Shown here: one piece after another, positions 1-9,266 of the stretch
Layout of the letters: each line of letters opens with the position of its first letter
Numbering within the stretch: position 1 is the stretch's first letter
Assembly: GCF_013283665.1 (NCBI RefSeq)
Contig: NZ_JABEKU010000001.1
Span: forward strand, 2,294,001-2,358,000
DNA from: Ensifer sesbaniae
Lineage (GTDB): Bacteria > Pseudomonadota > Alphaproteobacteria > Rhizobiales > Rhizobiaceae
Reading direction: 5' to 3'
DNA: 64,000 nucleotides
Position numbers and translations under genes: made by a program
Notes under the pieces: model-generated
What the model saw: the letters and a program-made list of their open reading frames with translations, nothing else
Told to the model about the DNA's origin: nothing
Database searches by the model: none

Positions 1-1
1 C

Positions 2-730
2 GCGCTTGCCGGCCATGTCGAATGCCTCTGGAGGCACCAGATGCCGTCGGGACCGCCCGCGCCAATCGCGGTCGTGCCTGACGGCTGCGTCGATATCCTC
101 TGGTCGGATCGCGGCCTCGTGGTCGCCGGCCCCGACCGGGTTGCCGCCTTTCCGGTGATCGCCGCCGGCGCCAAGGTCGTCGGCCTGCGCTTCCGGCCGG
201 GCGTCGCCGCGTCCTTCCTGCGCACATCGCTCTCCGACATCACCGGCGAAATCGTCCCGCTCGACGCCTTCTGGGGCAAGGCCGGGCGCGAACTCGACGC
301 AAAGCTTCAGGACGCGCCGGATTGGGCACGCCGCGCCGAAATCCTGGCGGAGGCCGTGCTGCAGCGTCTGCCAGCGGTTGCGCCGCCATCGAGCGACGCC
401 GCCGCCTGCCTCGCCTACCTGCAGCAGAAGCATGATTTCTCGGACAATCCAATCCGGTCGCTGGCCGCAACCACCGGCACCAGCGAAAGGACGCTGCGCC
501 GCCGCTGCCACCAGCATTTCGGCTATGGCGCCAAGACGCTCGACCGCATTCTCCGCCTGCAACGCTTCCTCGCAGCCTGCCGCCGCGAATCGTCCGCGAG
601 CCTCGGCATCCTTGCCCTCGATGCCGGTTACGCCGACCAGGCGCATCTTTCGCGCGAGACAAAGGAGCTGGCATCGCTCTCGCCTGCGGAGATCCGACGC
701 CAGCTTGGCGGCCATCGGCAGGCCGCCTGA
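2..730 (+). CDS. AraC-family transcriptional regulator, 5' end outside window
   Basis: Open from the left edge; the reading frame continues upstream of the ATG at 41 with residues typical of this family (VECLWRH before the PDGCVDILW motif), so that ATG is probably not the start. The N-terminal half matches the DUF6597-type sensor domain and the C-terminal ~100 residues form the two helix-turn-helix units of AraC proteins (around SERTLRRRCHQHFG). A cytoplasmic DNA-binding regulator is expected; the effector is unknown. It lies 64 bp upstream of, and on the same strand as, the SRPBCC and VOC genes, which it may control (inference). Confidence 0.85.
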   Translation, partial: ALAGHVECLWRHQMPSGPPAPIAVVPDGCVDILWSDRGLVVAGPDRVAAFPVIAAGAKVVGLRFRPGVAASFLRTSLSDITGEIVPLDAFWGKAGRELDAKLQDAPDWARRAEILAEAVLQRLPAVAPPSSDAAACLAYLQQKHDFSDNPIRSLAATTGTSERTLRRRCHQHFGYGAKTLDRILRLQRFLAACRRESSASLGILALDAGYADQAHLSRETKELASLSPAEIRRQLGGHRQAA

Positions 731-794
731 CTGGCCGTTTCGTTCAAGACCGGCGCGGTCGCCCGTGCTAATTCCGCGTCCAGGAGAACCAGGC

Positions 795-1205
795 ATGCCA
801 ACACTTGAAGCGAAGATCGTTCACACCACCATCAACCGCGATTGGCGCGAGGTCTACGCCTTCATGGCCAAGCACGAGAACATGCACCGCTGGGCCTCCG
901 GCCTGTCGTCAGGCCTGACGCGTGACGGCGAGGACTGGCTGGCGCCGGGACCGCTCGGCGATGCGCGCGTGCGCTTTGCCCCCGACAACGACTTCGGCGT
1001 CGTCGATCATCTCGTCACGCTTGCAGATGGCACCGAGGTTCACAATTCGCTGCGCGTCGTGCCGAACGGCGACGGGGCGGAGGTGATGTTCACACTTCTG
1101 CGCCAGCCGGGCATGAGCGCGGAACAATTTGCCGGCGACGCCGGTTGGGTGGCGAAGGATCTCGCCGCTTTGAAATCTCTCATGGAATCCGGAAAAGACA
1201 GGTGA
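795..1205 (+). CDS. SRPBCC (START/AHSA1-like) domain protein
   Basis: 136 residues forming one SRPBCC fold of the polyketide-cyclase/AHSA1 type, seen in the opening strand-helix layout (LEAKIVHTTINRDWREVYAF) and the closing long amphipathic helix. The ATG at 795 follows AGGAGAACCAGGC, a good ribosome site. Such proteins bind hydrophobic ligands or act as small cyclases; the substrate cannot be told. It is followed after 3 bases by the VOC gene, so the two are co-transcribed. Confidence 0.75.
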   Translation: MPTLEAKIVHTTINRDWREVYAFMAKHENMHRWASGLSSGLTRDGEDWLAPGPLGDARVRFAPDNDFGVVDHLVTLADGTEVHNSLRVVPNGDGAEVMFTLLRQPGMSAEQFAGDAGWVAKDLAALKSLMESGKDR

Positions 1206-1208
1206 AAA

Positions 1209-1562
1209 ATGGGTAACAAGGGCAACGACGGCCGCATCGACTATGTCGAGTTCAACGTCGCCGACATCGCTGCGAGCAAGGCCTTCTACGGCGGCGCCTT
1301 CGGCTGGACCTTCACCGACTATGGCCCCGAATATTGCGAGTTCCAGGACGGCCGGCTAACCGGCGGCTTCACGACCACGGGCCCTGTCGGCAGCGGCGGG
1401 CCGCTGGTCATCATCTATGCCGACGATCTCGAGCAAACACAGGCCCGTGTCGAAAAGGCAGGCGGCAAGATCGTCAAGCCGATCTTTTCCTTCCCCGGCG
1501 GCCGCCGCTTCCACTTCGCCGACCCAGATGGTTATGAACTGGCGGTGTGGTCGCAGCAGTAA
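1209..1562 (+). CDS. VOC-family (glyoxalase/bleomycin-resistance-like) protein
   Basis: 117 residues with a single VOC domain: an opening strand (RIDYVEFNVADI), the helix ASKAFYGGAFGW, and the C-terminal FADPDGYELAVW typical of glyoxalase-like proteins. Length suits a one-domain protein that dimerises to build metal sites. Function within the superfamily is unassigned. It starts 3 bases after the SRPBCC stop and is followed by a hairpin terminator at 1597-1625. Confidence 0.8.
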   Translation: MGNKGNDGRIDYVEFNVADIAASKAFYGGAFGWTFTDYGPEYCEFQDGRLTGGFTTTGPVGSGGPLVIIYADDLEQTQARVEKAGGKIVKPIFSFPGGRRFHFADPDGYELAVWSQQ

Positions 1563-1596
1563 AGCTGACAACGCCCCGCCGCGCTGGAATGAGAAG

Positions 1597-1625
1597 GGCC
1601 GCGTCTTTCGACGCGGCCGTTTCTT
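1597..1625 (+). terminator. Rho-independent terminator after the VOC gene
   Basis: A perfect 9-bp stem (GGCCGCGTC / GACGCGGCC) with a TTTC loop is followed by GTTTCTT, 35 bases after the VOC stop. Confidence 0.8.
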
Positions 1626-1643
1626 GGTTGACGATCAGCGCTG

Positions 1644-1800
1644 CCCCTCATCCGCCTGCCGGCACCTTCTCCCCGCAAGCGGGGAGAAGGCAGCAAGCCT
1701 GACCGTTCGCCATTCACAGGATCTGATTTTGCGAGAACGTCACCCCCAGCGACTCTCTCCCCGCAAGCGGGGAGAGATGTCCGGCAGGACAGTGAGGGGC
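1644..1800. repeat. R3 paired palindromic repeat
   Basis: Two inverted arms, 1644-1690 and about 1753-1800, each hold a CTCCCCGCAAGCGGGGAG palindrome and end in CCCCTCA... / ...TGAGGGG, flanking ~60 bp of unrelated sequence. The same architecture recurs at 15346, 37401, 46304 and 60601. No coding capacity. It sits between the convergent VOC and ccoP genes. Confidence 0.8.
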
Positions 1801-1826
1801 GCCCTGGCACTGAGTGCCGGCGAGCC

Positions 1827-2690
1827 CTACTCGCCGCCACCCAACGAATGCACGAAGACGGCAAGCTGCTTGACGGTGGTGTCGCCGAGGCGCGGCAGCC
1901 AGGCGGGCATGACGCCGTGCTTCGGCACCTTCATCTGCGCGATGATCGCCTGCTCGCCCTCGCCCTTCAGCCACAGTGCGTCAGCCAGGTTCGGGGCGCC
2001 TAACTCGCGGTTGCCCTTGGCGTCGGCGCCATGGCACGACGCACAGTTGGCTTCGAACAATGCCTTGCCCGGCTCGACCATCGAGACGTCCGACGGCGTG
2101 CCGGTGAGGCTGACGACGTAGGCTGCCGTCTGCTTGATCTCTTCCGGCTGCAGGATTTCGGTAAACGCCGGCATTTCCGAAACGCGGGTCTCGCCGTCGC
2201 CATCATAGCGGATGCCGTGGGCGATCGTCTGGTAGATCTCTTCGGGCTTGCCGCCCCAGAGCCAGTCGTCGTCGTTCAGGTTCGGGAAGCCGGCGGAACC
2301 GGCCGCACCCGAGCCGTGGCACTGGGCGCAGTTGACCTTGAAGGCCGAGGCGCCGCCGGAAACGGCGAACTGCTGGAGCTGCGGATCGGCCATGATATCG
2401 GCGATCGAACTCGAGGCGATCTTTTCGAGGTTGCCGGCCTGGGCGGCTTTGGCGTTTGCGAGCTCTGCGCTCACCTCGGCGCGGCTCGAATAGCCGAGCA
2501 CGCCCTTGGTGGCATCCGTCAGAAGCGGTACCGCCGGATAGACGATCATGTAGCCGACCGCCCAGACGATGGTTGCGTAGAAGGTATAGACCCACCAGCG
2601 CGGCATCGGGTTGTTGAGTTCGCGGATACCGTCCCATTCGTGGCCGGTGGTCTCGACGCCGCTGATTTCGTCGACGTGTTTTTCCGCCAT
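1827..2690 (-). CDS. ccoP: cbb3-type cytochrome c oxidase diheme subunit III
   Basis: 287 residues. A short cytoplasmic N-terminus, a membrane helix (about residues 32-55, VYTFYATIVWAVGYMIVY) and two c-type heme sites, CAQCH and CASCH, in tandem cytochrome c domains facing the periplasm. It passes electrons from cytochrome c to the CcoNO core for microaerobic respiration. Translation is coupled to ccoQ: ccoQ ends 3 bases upstream and its last codons contain the AAGGAGGAT ribosome site. Last gene of ccoNOQP. No ccoGHIS follows; the next gene is convergent. Confidence 0.95.
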   Translation of the reverse strand: MAEKHVDEISGVETTGHEWDGIRELNNPMPRWWVYTFYATIVWAVGYMIVYPAVPLLTDATKGVLGYSSRAEVSAELANAKAAQAGNLEKIASSSIADIMADPQLQQFAVSGGASAFKVNCAQCHGSGAAGSAGFPNLNDDDWLWGGKPEEIYQTIAHGIRYDGDGETRVSEMPAFTEILQPEEIKQTAAYVVSLTGTPSDVSMVEPGKALFEANCASCHGADAKGNRELGAPNLADALWLKGEGEQAIIAQMKVPKHGVMPAWLPRLGDTTVKQLAVFVHSLGGGE

Positions 2691-2693
2691 GGA

Positions 2694-2846
2694 TCAATCC
2701 TCCTTCAGAGGGATGGCTGCGGCCTGGTCGGCGGCCTTCTTGGCGCCGGGCCGGAAGATGAAGGCGACGACGCCGAGGAAGAAGAGCGTCATGGCAAGCA
2801 GCGCCCAGCTATCGGCGAACTGGCGCATGGCCGTGTAGGTTTCCAT
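2694..2846 (-). CDS. ccoQ: cbb3 oxidase small subunit CcoQ/FixQ
   Basis: A 50-residue protein starting METYTAMRQFAD, with one membrane helix (about residues 14-32, LLAMTLFFLGVVAFIF) and the arginine-proline FRPG just after it, typical of CcoQ/FixQ. It stabilises the cbb3 complex. It lies 11 bases after ccoO and 3 bases before ccoP, exactly the expected operon position. Confidence 0.92.
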   Translation of the reverse strand: METYTAMRQFADSWALLAMTLFFLGVVAFIFRPGAKKAADQAAAIPLKED

Positions 2847-2857
2847 CTGCGTTCTCC

Positions 2858-3589
2858 TTAGCGATAGCCGGTGGTGTCGTCGTAGGTGGAGAAGTCGACC
2901 AGCGTGCCGAGCATCTGCAGATAGGCGATGAGCGCATCCATCTCCGTCAGCTTCTGCGGGTTGCCGTCGAAGTCGCCGAGCTTGGCCTTTGGATAGCGCG
3001 CCTCGACGCCCGAGGTGTCGGCATTCGGATCAGCCTGGGCCTTCATGTCGGCCAGCGCGTTGTCGATCATCTCGTCCGTATAGGGAACGCCGACCGCCTT
3101 GTTGGCCTTCAGGTTCATGGCGACGTTCTCCACCTCGAGCGTCGTCTCCTTGAGGAAGGCGTAGCCCGGCATCACCGATTCCGGCACCACCGAGCGCGGC
3201 TCGGTCATGTGCTGCACGTGCCACTCGTTGGAGTAGCGGTCGCCGACGCGGGCGAGATCCGGCCCGGTGCGCTTGGAGCCCCACTGGAACGGATGGTCAT
3301 ACATCGATTCCGCCGCCAGCGAGTAATGGCCGTAGCGCTCCACTTCGTCGCGGAACGGGCGGATCATCTGACTGTGACAGACATAGCAGCCTTCGCGGAT
3401 ATAGATGTCGCGGCCGGCAAGCTCCAGCGGCGAATAGGGCCGCATGCCTTCCACCTTCTCGATGGTGTTTTCGAGATAGAAGAGCGGCGCGATTTCCACG
3501 ATACCGCCGACGGAGACGACGAGCAGCGAGCCGACGAGCAGCAGGGTGGCGTTACGCTCCAGCGAAGCGTGTTTGTCGAGAATGGACAT
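2858..3589 (-). CDS. ccoO: cbb3-type cytochrome c oxidase monoheme subunit II
   Basis: 243 residues: N-terminal membrane anchor (about residues 13-35), then a periplasmic cytochrome c domain with the heme motif CYVCH near residue 68 and a methionine-ligand region further on. Length and layout match CcoO/FixO. It begins 13 bases after ccoN. It accepts electrons from CcoP for the CcoN catalytic centre. Confidence 0.95.
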   Translation of the reverse strand: MSILDKHASLERNATLLLVGSLLVVSVGGIVEIAPLFYLENTIEKVEGMRPYSPLELAGRDIYIREGCYVCHSQMIRPFRDEVERYGHYSLAAESMYDHPFQWGSKRTGPDLARVGDRYSNEWHVQHMTEPRSVVPESVMPGYAFLKETTLEVENVAMNLKANKAVGVPYTDEMIDNALADMKAQADPNADTSGVEARYPKAKLGDFDGNPQKLTEMDALIAYLQMLGTLVDFSTYDDTTGYR

Positions 3590-3602
3590 GGTCTATGCCC
3601 TC

Positions 3603-5231
3603 CTATTCCGCAGCTTTCAGCGCGGGCGTCGCACCGAAGATCGGAGCTTCGTCGCGCTGGCGGCCGAGGATGGTCATTGTTACGTTGAAGGCCATGAGCA
3701 GAGCCCCGGAGAGGAACAGTGCGCCGCCAAGGGCACGCAGCACGTAGTAGGGAACCATGGCCGCGACCGATTCCGCGAAGGAATAGACGAGGAAGCCCTG
3801 GTCGTCGTACTCGCGCCACATCAGGCCCTGCTGGATGCCGGCGACCCACATGACCGCCGCGTAGACGACGATGCCGAGGGTGGCGAGCCAGAAGTGCCAG
3901 TTGACCATGCGCACGCTGTAGAGGCGCTCGCGGTTCCACAGCTTCGGAACGAGATAGTAGATCGCGCCGAAGGTGATGAGGCCATTCCAGCCGAGCGCGC
4001 CGGAATGCACGTGACCGATGGTCCAGTCGGTGTAGTGGCTGAGCGAGTTGACCGTCTTGATCGACATCATCGGACCTTCGAAGGTCGCCATGCCGTAGAA
4101 GGCGACGGCCATCACCATCATGCGGATGATCGGATCGGTGCGGATCTTGTCCCAGGCGCCCGAGAGCGTCATCAGGCCGTTGATCATGCCGCCCCAGGAG
4201 GGCATCCACAGCATGACCGAGAAGACCATGCCGAGCGTCTGCGCCCAGTCGGGCAGCGCCGTATAGTGCAGGTGGTGCGGCCCCGCCCAGATGTACATGA
4301 AGATCAGCGACCAGAAGTGGATGATCGACAGGCGGTAGGAGTAGACCGGGCGGTTGGCCTGCTTGGGGATGAAGTAATACATCATGCCGAGGAAGCCGGC
4401 CGTCAGGAAGAAGCCGACGGCGTTATGCCCGTACCACCATTGGGTCAGCGCATCCTGCACGCCGGCGAAGGCCGAGTAGCTCTTCGAGCCGACGAAGGAG
4501 ACCGGCACCGCCAGGTTGTTGACGATGTGCAGCATCGCGATCGTGACGATGAAGGCGAGGTAGAACCAGTTGGCCACATAGATATGCGGCTCCCTGCGCG
4601 TCAGCAGCGTGCCAAGGAAGGCGACGAGATAGGCGACCCAGACGATCGTCAGCCAGAGGTCGACGTACCATTCCGGCTCCGCATATTCCTTGGACTGGGT
4701 GATCCCCAGCAGGTAGCCGGTAGCGGCCATGACGATGAAGAGCTGGTAGCCCCAGAACACGAACCAGCCGAGATTGCCGCCGAAGAGGCGCGCGCGGCTG
4801 GTGCGCTGGACGATGTAGAAGGACGTCGCGATCAGCGCGTTGCCGCCGAAGGCGAAGATCACCGCCGAGGTGTGCAGCGGCCGCATGCGGCCGAAGTTGA
4901 ACCAGGGCTCGATGTTGAGGTCCGGAAAGGCGAGCTGGAGCGCAACCACGACGCCCACGAGAAAGCCGACGACGCCCCAGAAGACGGTGGCGATCACGCC
5001 ATACTTGACCACCTCGTCGAAATATTCCGACTGCGGTGGCGGTGGCGGCGCCCTGCCCGCGGAAACCGGGCTGAACTCGATGCGTCGCATCAGCATGATG
5101 GTGCCGGCGAGGAGCACGAAGAACAACACCCACATATGGGCTTCAAAGTGCCGGTCCTGCGTAAAGCCGGCGCCGACGAGCGCCAGGAATGCACCGACCC
5201 CGAGCAGGATCATCTCGAATGTGTATTTCAT
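3603..5231 (-). CDS. ccoN: cbb3-type cytochrome c oxidase catalytic subunit I
   Basis: 542 residues from the ATG at 5231; an in-frame GTG at 5261 would add 10 poorly supported residues. A polytopic heme-copper oxidase with multiple membrane helices. Conserved histidine motifs are visible: [23 protein letters not shown] (CuB-ligand helix) and [12 protein letters not shown]. It reduces O2 at high affinity under low oxygen. First gene of ccoNOQP; an FNR/FixK box lies about 100 bp upstream at 5334-5347, predicting low-oxygen induction. Confidence 0.96.
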   Translation of the reverse strand: MKYTFEMILLGVGAFLALVGAGFTQDRHFEAHMWVLFFVLLAGTIMLMRRIEFSPVSAGRAPPPPPQSEYFDEVVKYGVIATVFWGVVGFLVGVVVALQLAFPDLNIEPWFNFGRMRPLHTSAVIFAFGGNALIATSFYIVQRTSRARLFGGNLGWFVFWGYQLFIVMAATGYLLGITQSKEYAEPEWYVDLWLTIVWVAYLVAFLGTLLTRREPHIYVANWFYLAFIVTIAMLHIVNNLAVPVSFVGSKSYSAFAGVQDALTQWWYGHNAVGFFLTAGFLGMMYYFIPKQANRPVYSYRLSIIHFWSLIFMYIWAGPHHLHYTALPDWAQTLGMVFSVMLWMPSWGGMINGLMTLSGAWDKIRTDPIIRMMVMAVAFYGMATFEGPMMSIKTVNSLSHYTDWTIGHVHSGALGWNGLITFGAIYYLVPKLWNRERLYSVRMVNWHFWLATLGIVVYAAVMWVAGIQQGLMWREYDDQGFLVYSFAESVAAMVPYYVLRALGGALFLSGALLMAFNVTMTILGRQRDEAPIFGATPALKAAE

Positions 5232-5333
5232 GGTTGGGTCCCCAACTTGGTCCGATCGCACGCGGAGACACGCCCTGAACGAGGCACGTCACTGCAGCTT
5301 GGCGGAAAGTGTCAGAATCGGGGCGATCCGACC

Positions 5334-5347
5334 TTGATTCAGATCAA
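5334..5347. promoter_or_regulatory. FNR/FixK box between ccoN and the hemerythrin gene
   Basis: TTGATTCAGATCAA matches the FNR/FixK consensus TTGAT-N4-ATCAA perfectly. Its centre is about 109 bp from the ccoN ATG and about 79 bp from the divergent hemerythrin ATG at 5420, so one site could serve both. An FnrN gene is in this window at 14.6 kb. Confidence 0.9.
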
Positions 5348-5419
5348 GGTTGGAACGCCTCGAATGCATCATCCTCGGCAGACAATAGGGAGCGCCATGG
5401 GAGCTGGCGTTTGAAGCCG

Positions 5420-5920
5420 ATGAAAAAGACGTTTGAGGATGGACGAATCCGGAGCCGCCCCGAGTCGCCTCCCCGCCCCGTCCCGATGGCCGAGCCGTTC
5501 GCGTGGCTCGCCCGTGCGCATGAAGAACAACTCGCGCTCTGCAACAGCCTCGAGGAAATCGCCGACAGCCTGCCCGCCGAAATCGACCGGCAGAAATGCG
5601 TCTACGCCGCCAAGGTGCTCGGACCTATGATCCGCGAAATGCATTCCGGCGAGGAAAACCTGGTGTTCCCGTGGATCGAGCGCACCTTCCGCAGCGACCC
5701 GACGATCGGCGCGACGCTGGAGCGGCTGAAATACGAGCACTGCGAGGACGAATGCTTCGCCGAGGAGCTGACGGAAATGCTGGAGCGTCTCGGCGCCGCA
5801 GACGAAACGGTCAATGCCGAAACCGCCGGCTACATGCTGCGCGGCTTCTTTACGAGCCTTAGGCGGCATGTCGGCTTCGAGCGGGAATGTCTGCGCGCCA
5901 TCACCGCGCCCGCCGAGTGA
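5420..5920 (+). CDS. Hemerythrin-like (HHE domain) protein
   Basis: 166 residues from the ATG at 5420 (a second in-frame ATG, residue 23, is also plausible). Candidate diiron ligands are in order: His34 (ARAHEEQ), His75 with Glu78/79 (MHSGEEN), His107 with Glu111 (EHCEDE), His150 (RRHVGFE). Hemerythrin domains sense or bind O2/NO or protect iron. Divergence from ccoN across a perfect FNR box suggests low-oxygen expression with the cbb3 oxidase (inference). Confidence 0.75.
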   Translation: MKKTFEDGRIRSRPESPPRPVPMAEPFAWLARAHEEQLALCNSLEEIADSLPAEIDRQKCVYAAKVLGPMIREMHSGEENLVFPWIERTFRSDPTIGATLERLKYEHCEDECFAEELTEMLERLGAADETVNAETAGYMLRGFFTSLRRHVGFERECLRAITAPAE

Positions 5921-6027
5921 ACGCCCAAGGACAAGCTCATATTCGAGAGCAGAATTGAGCGCGGCCGTGCTGCGGTCGCGCTTCTTCAATCCGGACATCG
6001 TCTCGCTTGATCTTGCCTAAGGGTCTA

Positions 6028-6131
6028 CTGCATGTCTCCTTGAATCGACCTCGATTTAAGGACGAAGACATGCAGCAAATCAAAGTGCTACAGCGACCTT
6101 TGCGCGTCTCATGAGACGCGCGGCGCTGTAG
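6028..6131 (+). repeat. RIME1-like element, copy 1
   Basis: 104 bp with two palindromes: CTGCATG...CATGCAG around a TTTAAG-type stem, then CTACAGCG...CGCTGTAG around GCGCGTC/GACGCGC. Same organisation as the rhizobial intergenic mosaic element RIME1 (two large palindromes, ~108 bp). It abuts the 3' end of the PAS gene, ending 3 bases before that gene's stop codon. Other copies: 23046, 41357 (split), 61218, 62359. Confidence 0.8.
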
Positions 6132-6133
6132 CG

Positions 6134-6976
6134 TCAGGCCGCGATCGCGCGGCGACGGTCGGCATGTTCCTGGATCACCAGGATCGCGCCGATGAGCTTG
6201 CCGGTGCTGGACATGCACGGCGTCAGCCGGCAGCGTACGACGACGGTGCGCGCATCGACCGTCTTAGCGAAGGTATAGTCGACCACCTCGCCCGCAAAAC
6301 AGCGATCGAGATAGGATTTCACGCGCTGCTCGAAGCGCCGGATGCCGATGAACTCGACGATATGCCGGCCGATCAGGTCCATCGGACGGCTCTCCAGATG
6401 CTCGGCATTGCGCGGGTTGGTGTAGAGGTAGCGGTAATCCGGCGTAATCACCGCGATGCGATCCGGGAAACTGTCGAGGATCGCCTCGTTGAGCAGGCCT
6501 TCATCGGCCCTGCCTTTGCTCGGCTGGGCCGGCAGCCGCTCGAGCTGCAGGTCGGCGAATTTCTCCGCGCCCGTCGCCGCGAAATAGCGGTTGATCAGCG
6601 ATTGCAGCAGTTGCGAATGCCGGAGTACGCAGGAGATGTCGTCGGCCTCGACCCGCAGGATGTCGATCAGGAACTGGAACTGAAGTCGGGCGTCTTCGAC
6701 GCTCACCGCCTTCTCGTCGTAGACGGATCTGAGGATCGGATCGAGTTCGCGATCCAGGATGCCGATCAAATGCTCGTCTGCCGTACGTACGGCATACTGC
6801 ATCTGCGAATACTTGAACCAGAACAGCTCAATCAGTGCGTTCAATTCGAAACCCCAATTCCCCCACGGCAGAGCCGCTTCGATGCACTTACAAGACAGGC
6901 GTTGATGCTGCAGACACTGATCCAGTTTTGATGCTTCCCCCACCACTTCCGCGTAAAACCGCACCACTCCGGCCAT
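6134..6976 (-). CDS. PAS-domain protein of unknown output
   Basis: 280 residues. The C-terminal ~120 residues are a PAS domain (NEAILDSFPDRIAVITPDYR ... NPRNAEHL ... GRHIVEF ... GAILVIQEHADRR). The N-terminal ~150 residues are helical and unrecognised. No kinase, GGDEF or HTH domain follows, so it may act by protein contact or as a stand-alone sensor. The ATG at 6976 opens the longest sensible frame. A promoter-like AT-rich stretch precedes it (7020-7080). Confidence 0.7.
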   Translation of the reverse strand: MAGVVRFYAEVVGEASKLDQCLQHQRLSCKCIEAALPWGNWGFELNALIELFWFKYSQMQYAVRTADEHLIGILDRELDPILRSVYDEKAVSVEDARLQFQFLIDILRVEADDISCVLRHSQLLQSLINRYFAATGAEKFADLQLERLPAQPSKGRADEGLLNEAILDSFPDRIAVITPDYRYLYTNPRNAEHLESRPMDLIGRHIVEFIGIRRFEQRVKSYLDRCFAGEVVDYTFAKTVDARTVVVRCRLTPCMSSTGKLIGAILVIQEHADRRRAIAA

Positions 6977-7214
6977 CCAAAGCGCTTGCAGTCTTCCCCT
7001 CGCGAGACAACGTCGAGTTTACACTCATTGCGTTAGCGTTCAACAGCAGAAAGAAAAACTTAACCTTTTGAAGTATTTTCAGGGCAAAACCGGCCCGCGA
7101 AGCCGCAGGCGAGCCGGCGAATGTGCCGACCGCCGAGCTTCATGTCCGGGCGCGCCAAAATTTTAGATGCCGCGCTGAAGCAGCCTCAAGCGCGCTTGTT
7201 CGTGCGGAAGGGAA

Positions 7215-8156
7215 TCAGTCCTTGAGATAGCGCTTGATGTGCCAGCGGTCGTGATACCAGAGCCACTGGCCGGGATATTCCCTTACCCAGCTTTCCACCT
7301 TGTCGTTCAGCACCTGCGCCGTGGCGGTGACGTCGACATTGCCGTCTGCCTTGCGCGGGATCGCGATCGCCGGCTCCAGTTCCAGCCGGAAACGGCCGCC
7401 GGGCAACCGGATGCAGCGGGCGGGATAGACCTCGCAGTTGAACTGGCGGACGAGCTTGGCAAGCAGCGGATTGGTCTGCACGTCCTGGCCGAAGAACTTG
7501 GTCTTCAGCCCCTTGCGGAACTTCTGGTCGACGAGAACGCCGACGCCCAGGCCCCGTTCGAGCTGGCGGGCGAGCGCGAAGGACGAGCCGGCATGCGACG
7601 GCACGAGGTTGCCCATGCGCTCCTCGCGGAACTTGAACACCTTCTCGGCCACATAGGGATTGTTCGGCGGGCGGAAGAGCACGGTCACGTCGAGACCGAA
7701 GGCGGACCCGGCAACCGGCAGCATCTCGAAATTGCCGCTGTGGGCGGTGAAGACGATGAAGGGGCGCGGATTGTCGCGAAGCTCCAGGAACAGCGGAATG
7801 CCCGACACTTCGACCCGACCCGGCGTCGTGCGCTCCGGATCGAAATCGAAGAGACGGTCGAGGAACACGTATTCGGCCGCCATGCGGCCCATGTTGCCCC
7901 AGCTTTCAAGCGCGATCTCCTCGATCTCCGCCTCGCTTTTCTCCGGAAAGGCATTGCGCAGATTGGTCAGCGTCAGCTTGTGCCGGCTGGTCTTCGGGCC
8001 GATGAAGCGCACCGCTCGATCCATGAAGTTGATCGCGCCGTCGGCGGGAAACATCTTCAGGATCGTCAGCAGCAGGAAGACGAACTGCGCAATCAGCCAC
8101 TGCCGCGTACGATCCGCCGCCAGCACCAGCCGTGTGATCAGCATGCGCACGTCCAT
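7215..8156 (-). CDS. lpxXL: Lipid A very-long-chain acyltransferase LpxXL (HtrB/LpxL family)
   Basis: 313 residues from the ATG at 8156. Family catalytic motif H-x4-E at His139-Glu144 (AHSGNFE), N-terminal hydrophobic anchor (about 20-35) and the terminal YHDRWHIKRY region. In rhizobia this enzyme transfers a 27-hydroxyoctacosanoyl or similar chain from AcpXL to lipid A at the inner membrane. Its ATG overlaps the adh2 stop (TGATG), and the cluster is the known acpXL-fab-adh2-lpxXL set, which supports LpxXL rather than a general LpxL. Confidence 0.9.
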   Translation of the reverse strand: MDVRMLITRLVLAADRTRQWLIAQFVFLLLTILKMFPADGAINFMDRAVRFIGPKTSRHKLTLTNLRNAFPEKSEAEIEEIALESWGNMGRMAAEYVFLDRLFDFDPERTTPGRVEVSGIPLFLELRDNPRPFIVFTAHSGNFEMLPVAGSAFGLDVTVLFRPPNNPYVAEKVFKFREERMGNLVPSHAGSSFALARQLERGLGVGVLVDQKFRKGLKTKFFGQDVQTNPLLAKLVRQFNCEVYPARCIRLPGGRFRLELEPAIAIPRKADGNVDVTATAQVLNDKVESWVREYPGQWLWYHDRWHIKRYLKD

Positions 8157-9184
8157 CAATCCATCTTCAGGATGATCTTGCCGAAGATCTGGCGCGATTC
8201 CATGCGCTCCAGTGCCCGGTCGATCTCGTCGAGGCCGACCTCGGTATCGATGACCGGATGCACGAGGCCGCGGGCCATCTTCTGCATGGCGTTCGCCATG
8301 TTCTCCATGCGGCAGCCGAAGGAGCCGAGCAGCTTCAGCTGCTGCTGGAACAGCATCATCAGGTTCATGTCGGTGGAAACGCCCGAGGTGGAACCGCAGG
8401 TGACCAGACGGCCGCCGCGCTTCATCGAGAGCATCGAGCCCGCCCAGGTGTCCTTGCCGACGTGTTCGAACACGACGTCGACACCCTTCTTCTTGGTGAG
8501 CTTGCGCACCACGCCTTCGAAGCGGTCCTTGCGGTAGTTGATGACGTGATCGGCGCCGAGCGCCTTCGCCTTCTCGATCTTGTCGTCAGAGCCCACCGTC
8601 GTGATGACGGTGCAGCCGATCTTCTTGGCGAGCTGGATCGCCGCCGAGCCGATGCCGGAGCCGCCGGCATGGACGAGGATCGTTTCGCCGGGTTCCAGCT
8701 TGGCATTATCGAACAGCATGTGCTCGACGGTCCCGAAGGTGACCGGAGCAAGGGCTGCGCCGACCGCGTCGACACCCGGAGGCGCCGGCACCAAGAGGCG
8801 CGCCGGCAGGTTGATCTTCTCCTGCGCGAAGCCGTCGAGGTGGAAGCCGTGCACGCCACCGACATGTTCGCAGAGATTGTCGCGGCCTTCCTTGCACGGG
8901 CGGCAGAGACCGCAGGTGCGCGCGCCATAGATCGACACGAGCTGGCCCGGCAGCACGCTCGAAACGCCAGGACCGATCGCGTCGACGACGCCGGATGCTT
9001 CCGCGCCGATGACCAGCGGCATCTTGCGCTTGGCAAAGGCCATGCCGCGCCAGCCCCAGACGTCGATATGGTTGAGTGCCACCGCCTTGACGCGCAGCGT
9101 CACCTCACCCGGGCCGGGCACTTCCGGTTCCGGAATGTCGGTGATTTCGAGCTTGCGGTCATCGAGCAGTTGCAGGGCGCGCAT
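8156..9184 (-). CDS. Zinc-type alcohol dehydrogenase/quinone oxidoreductase of the AcpXL cluster
   Basis: 342 residues, medium-chain dehydrogenase family. Catalytic-zinc region near GAEASGVVDAIG, four-cysteine structural zinc site (CGLCRPCKEGRDNLC), and the NAD(P)-binding GGSGIGSAAIQLAKK. In rhizobia this gene (often called adh2XL) belongs to the very-long-chain fatty acid operon, presumably doing the enoyl/keto reduction step; the exact reaction is unproven. It is separated from fabF1XL by 284 bp holding an R4 repeat pair. Confidence 0.85.
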   Translation of the reverse strand: MRALQLLDDRKLEITDIPEPEVPGPGEVTLRVKAVALNHIDVWGWRGMAFAKRKMPLVIGAEASGVVDAIGPGVSSVLPGQLVSIYGARTCGLCRPCKEGRDNLCEHVGGVHGFHLDGFAQEKINLPARLLVPAPPGVDAVGAALAPVTFGTVEHMLFDNAKLEPGETILVHAGGSGIGSAAIQLAKKIGCTVITTVGSDDKIEKAKALGADHVINYRKDRFEGVVRKLTKKKGVDVVFEHVGKDTWAGSMLSMKRGGRLVTCGSTSGVSTDMNLMMLFQQQLKLLGSFGCRMENMANAMQKMARGLVHPVIDTEVGLDEIDRALERMESRQIFGKIILKMD

Positions 9185-9266
9185 GGTTCTTCCTTTAGAT
9201 CTTTAGATAGTCGAGCGGCTGGGCCGTGCTGACTGGCATATATACACATTGGGGCAACGGCGCTGC

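Noticed and set aside
3546-5414. 622-codon plus-strand frame opposite ccoN
   Set aside because: Antisense shadow: the minus strand encodes an unmistakable CcoN with conserved histidine motifs, and the plus-strand translation is low-complexity and His/Asp/Arg-rich.
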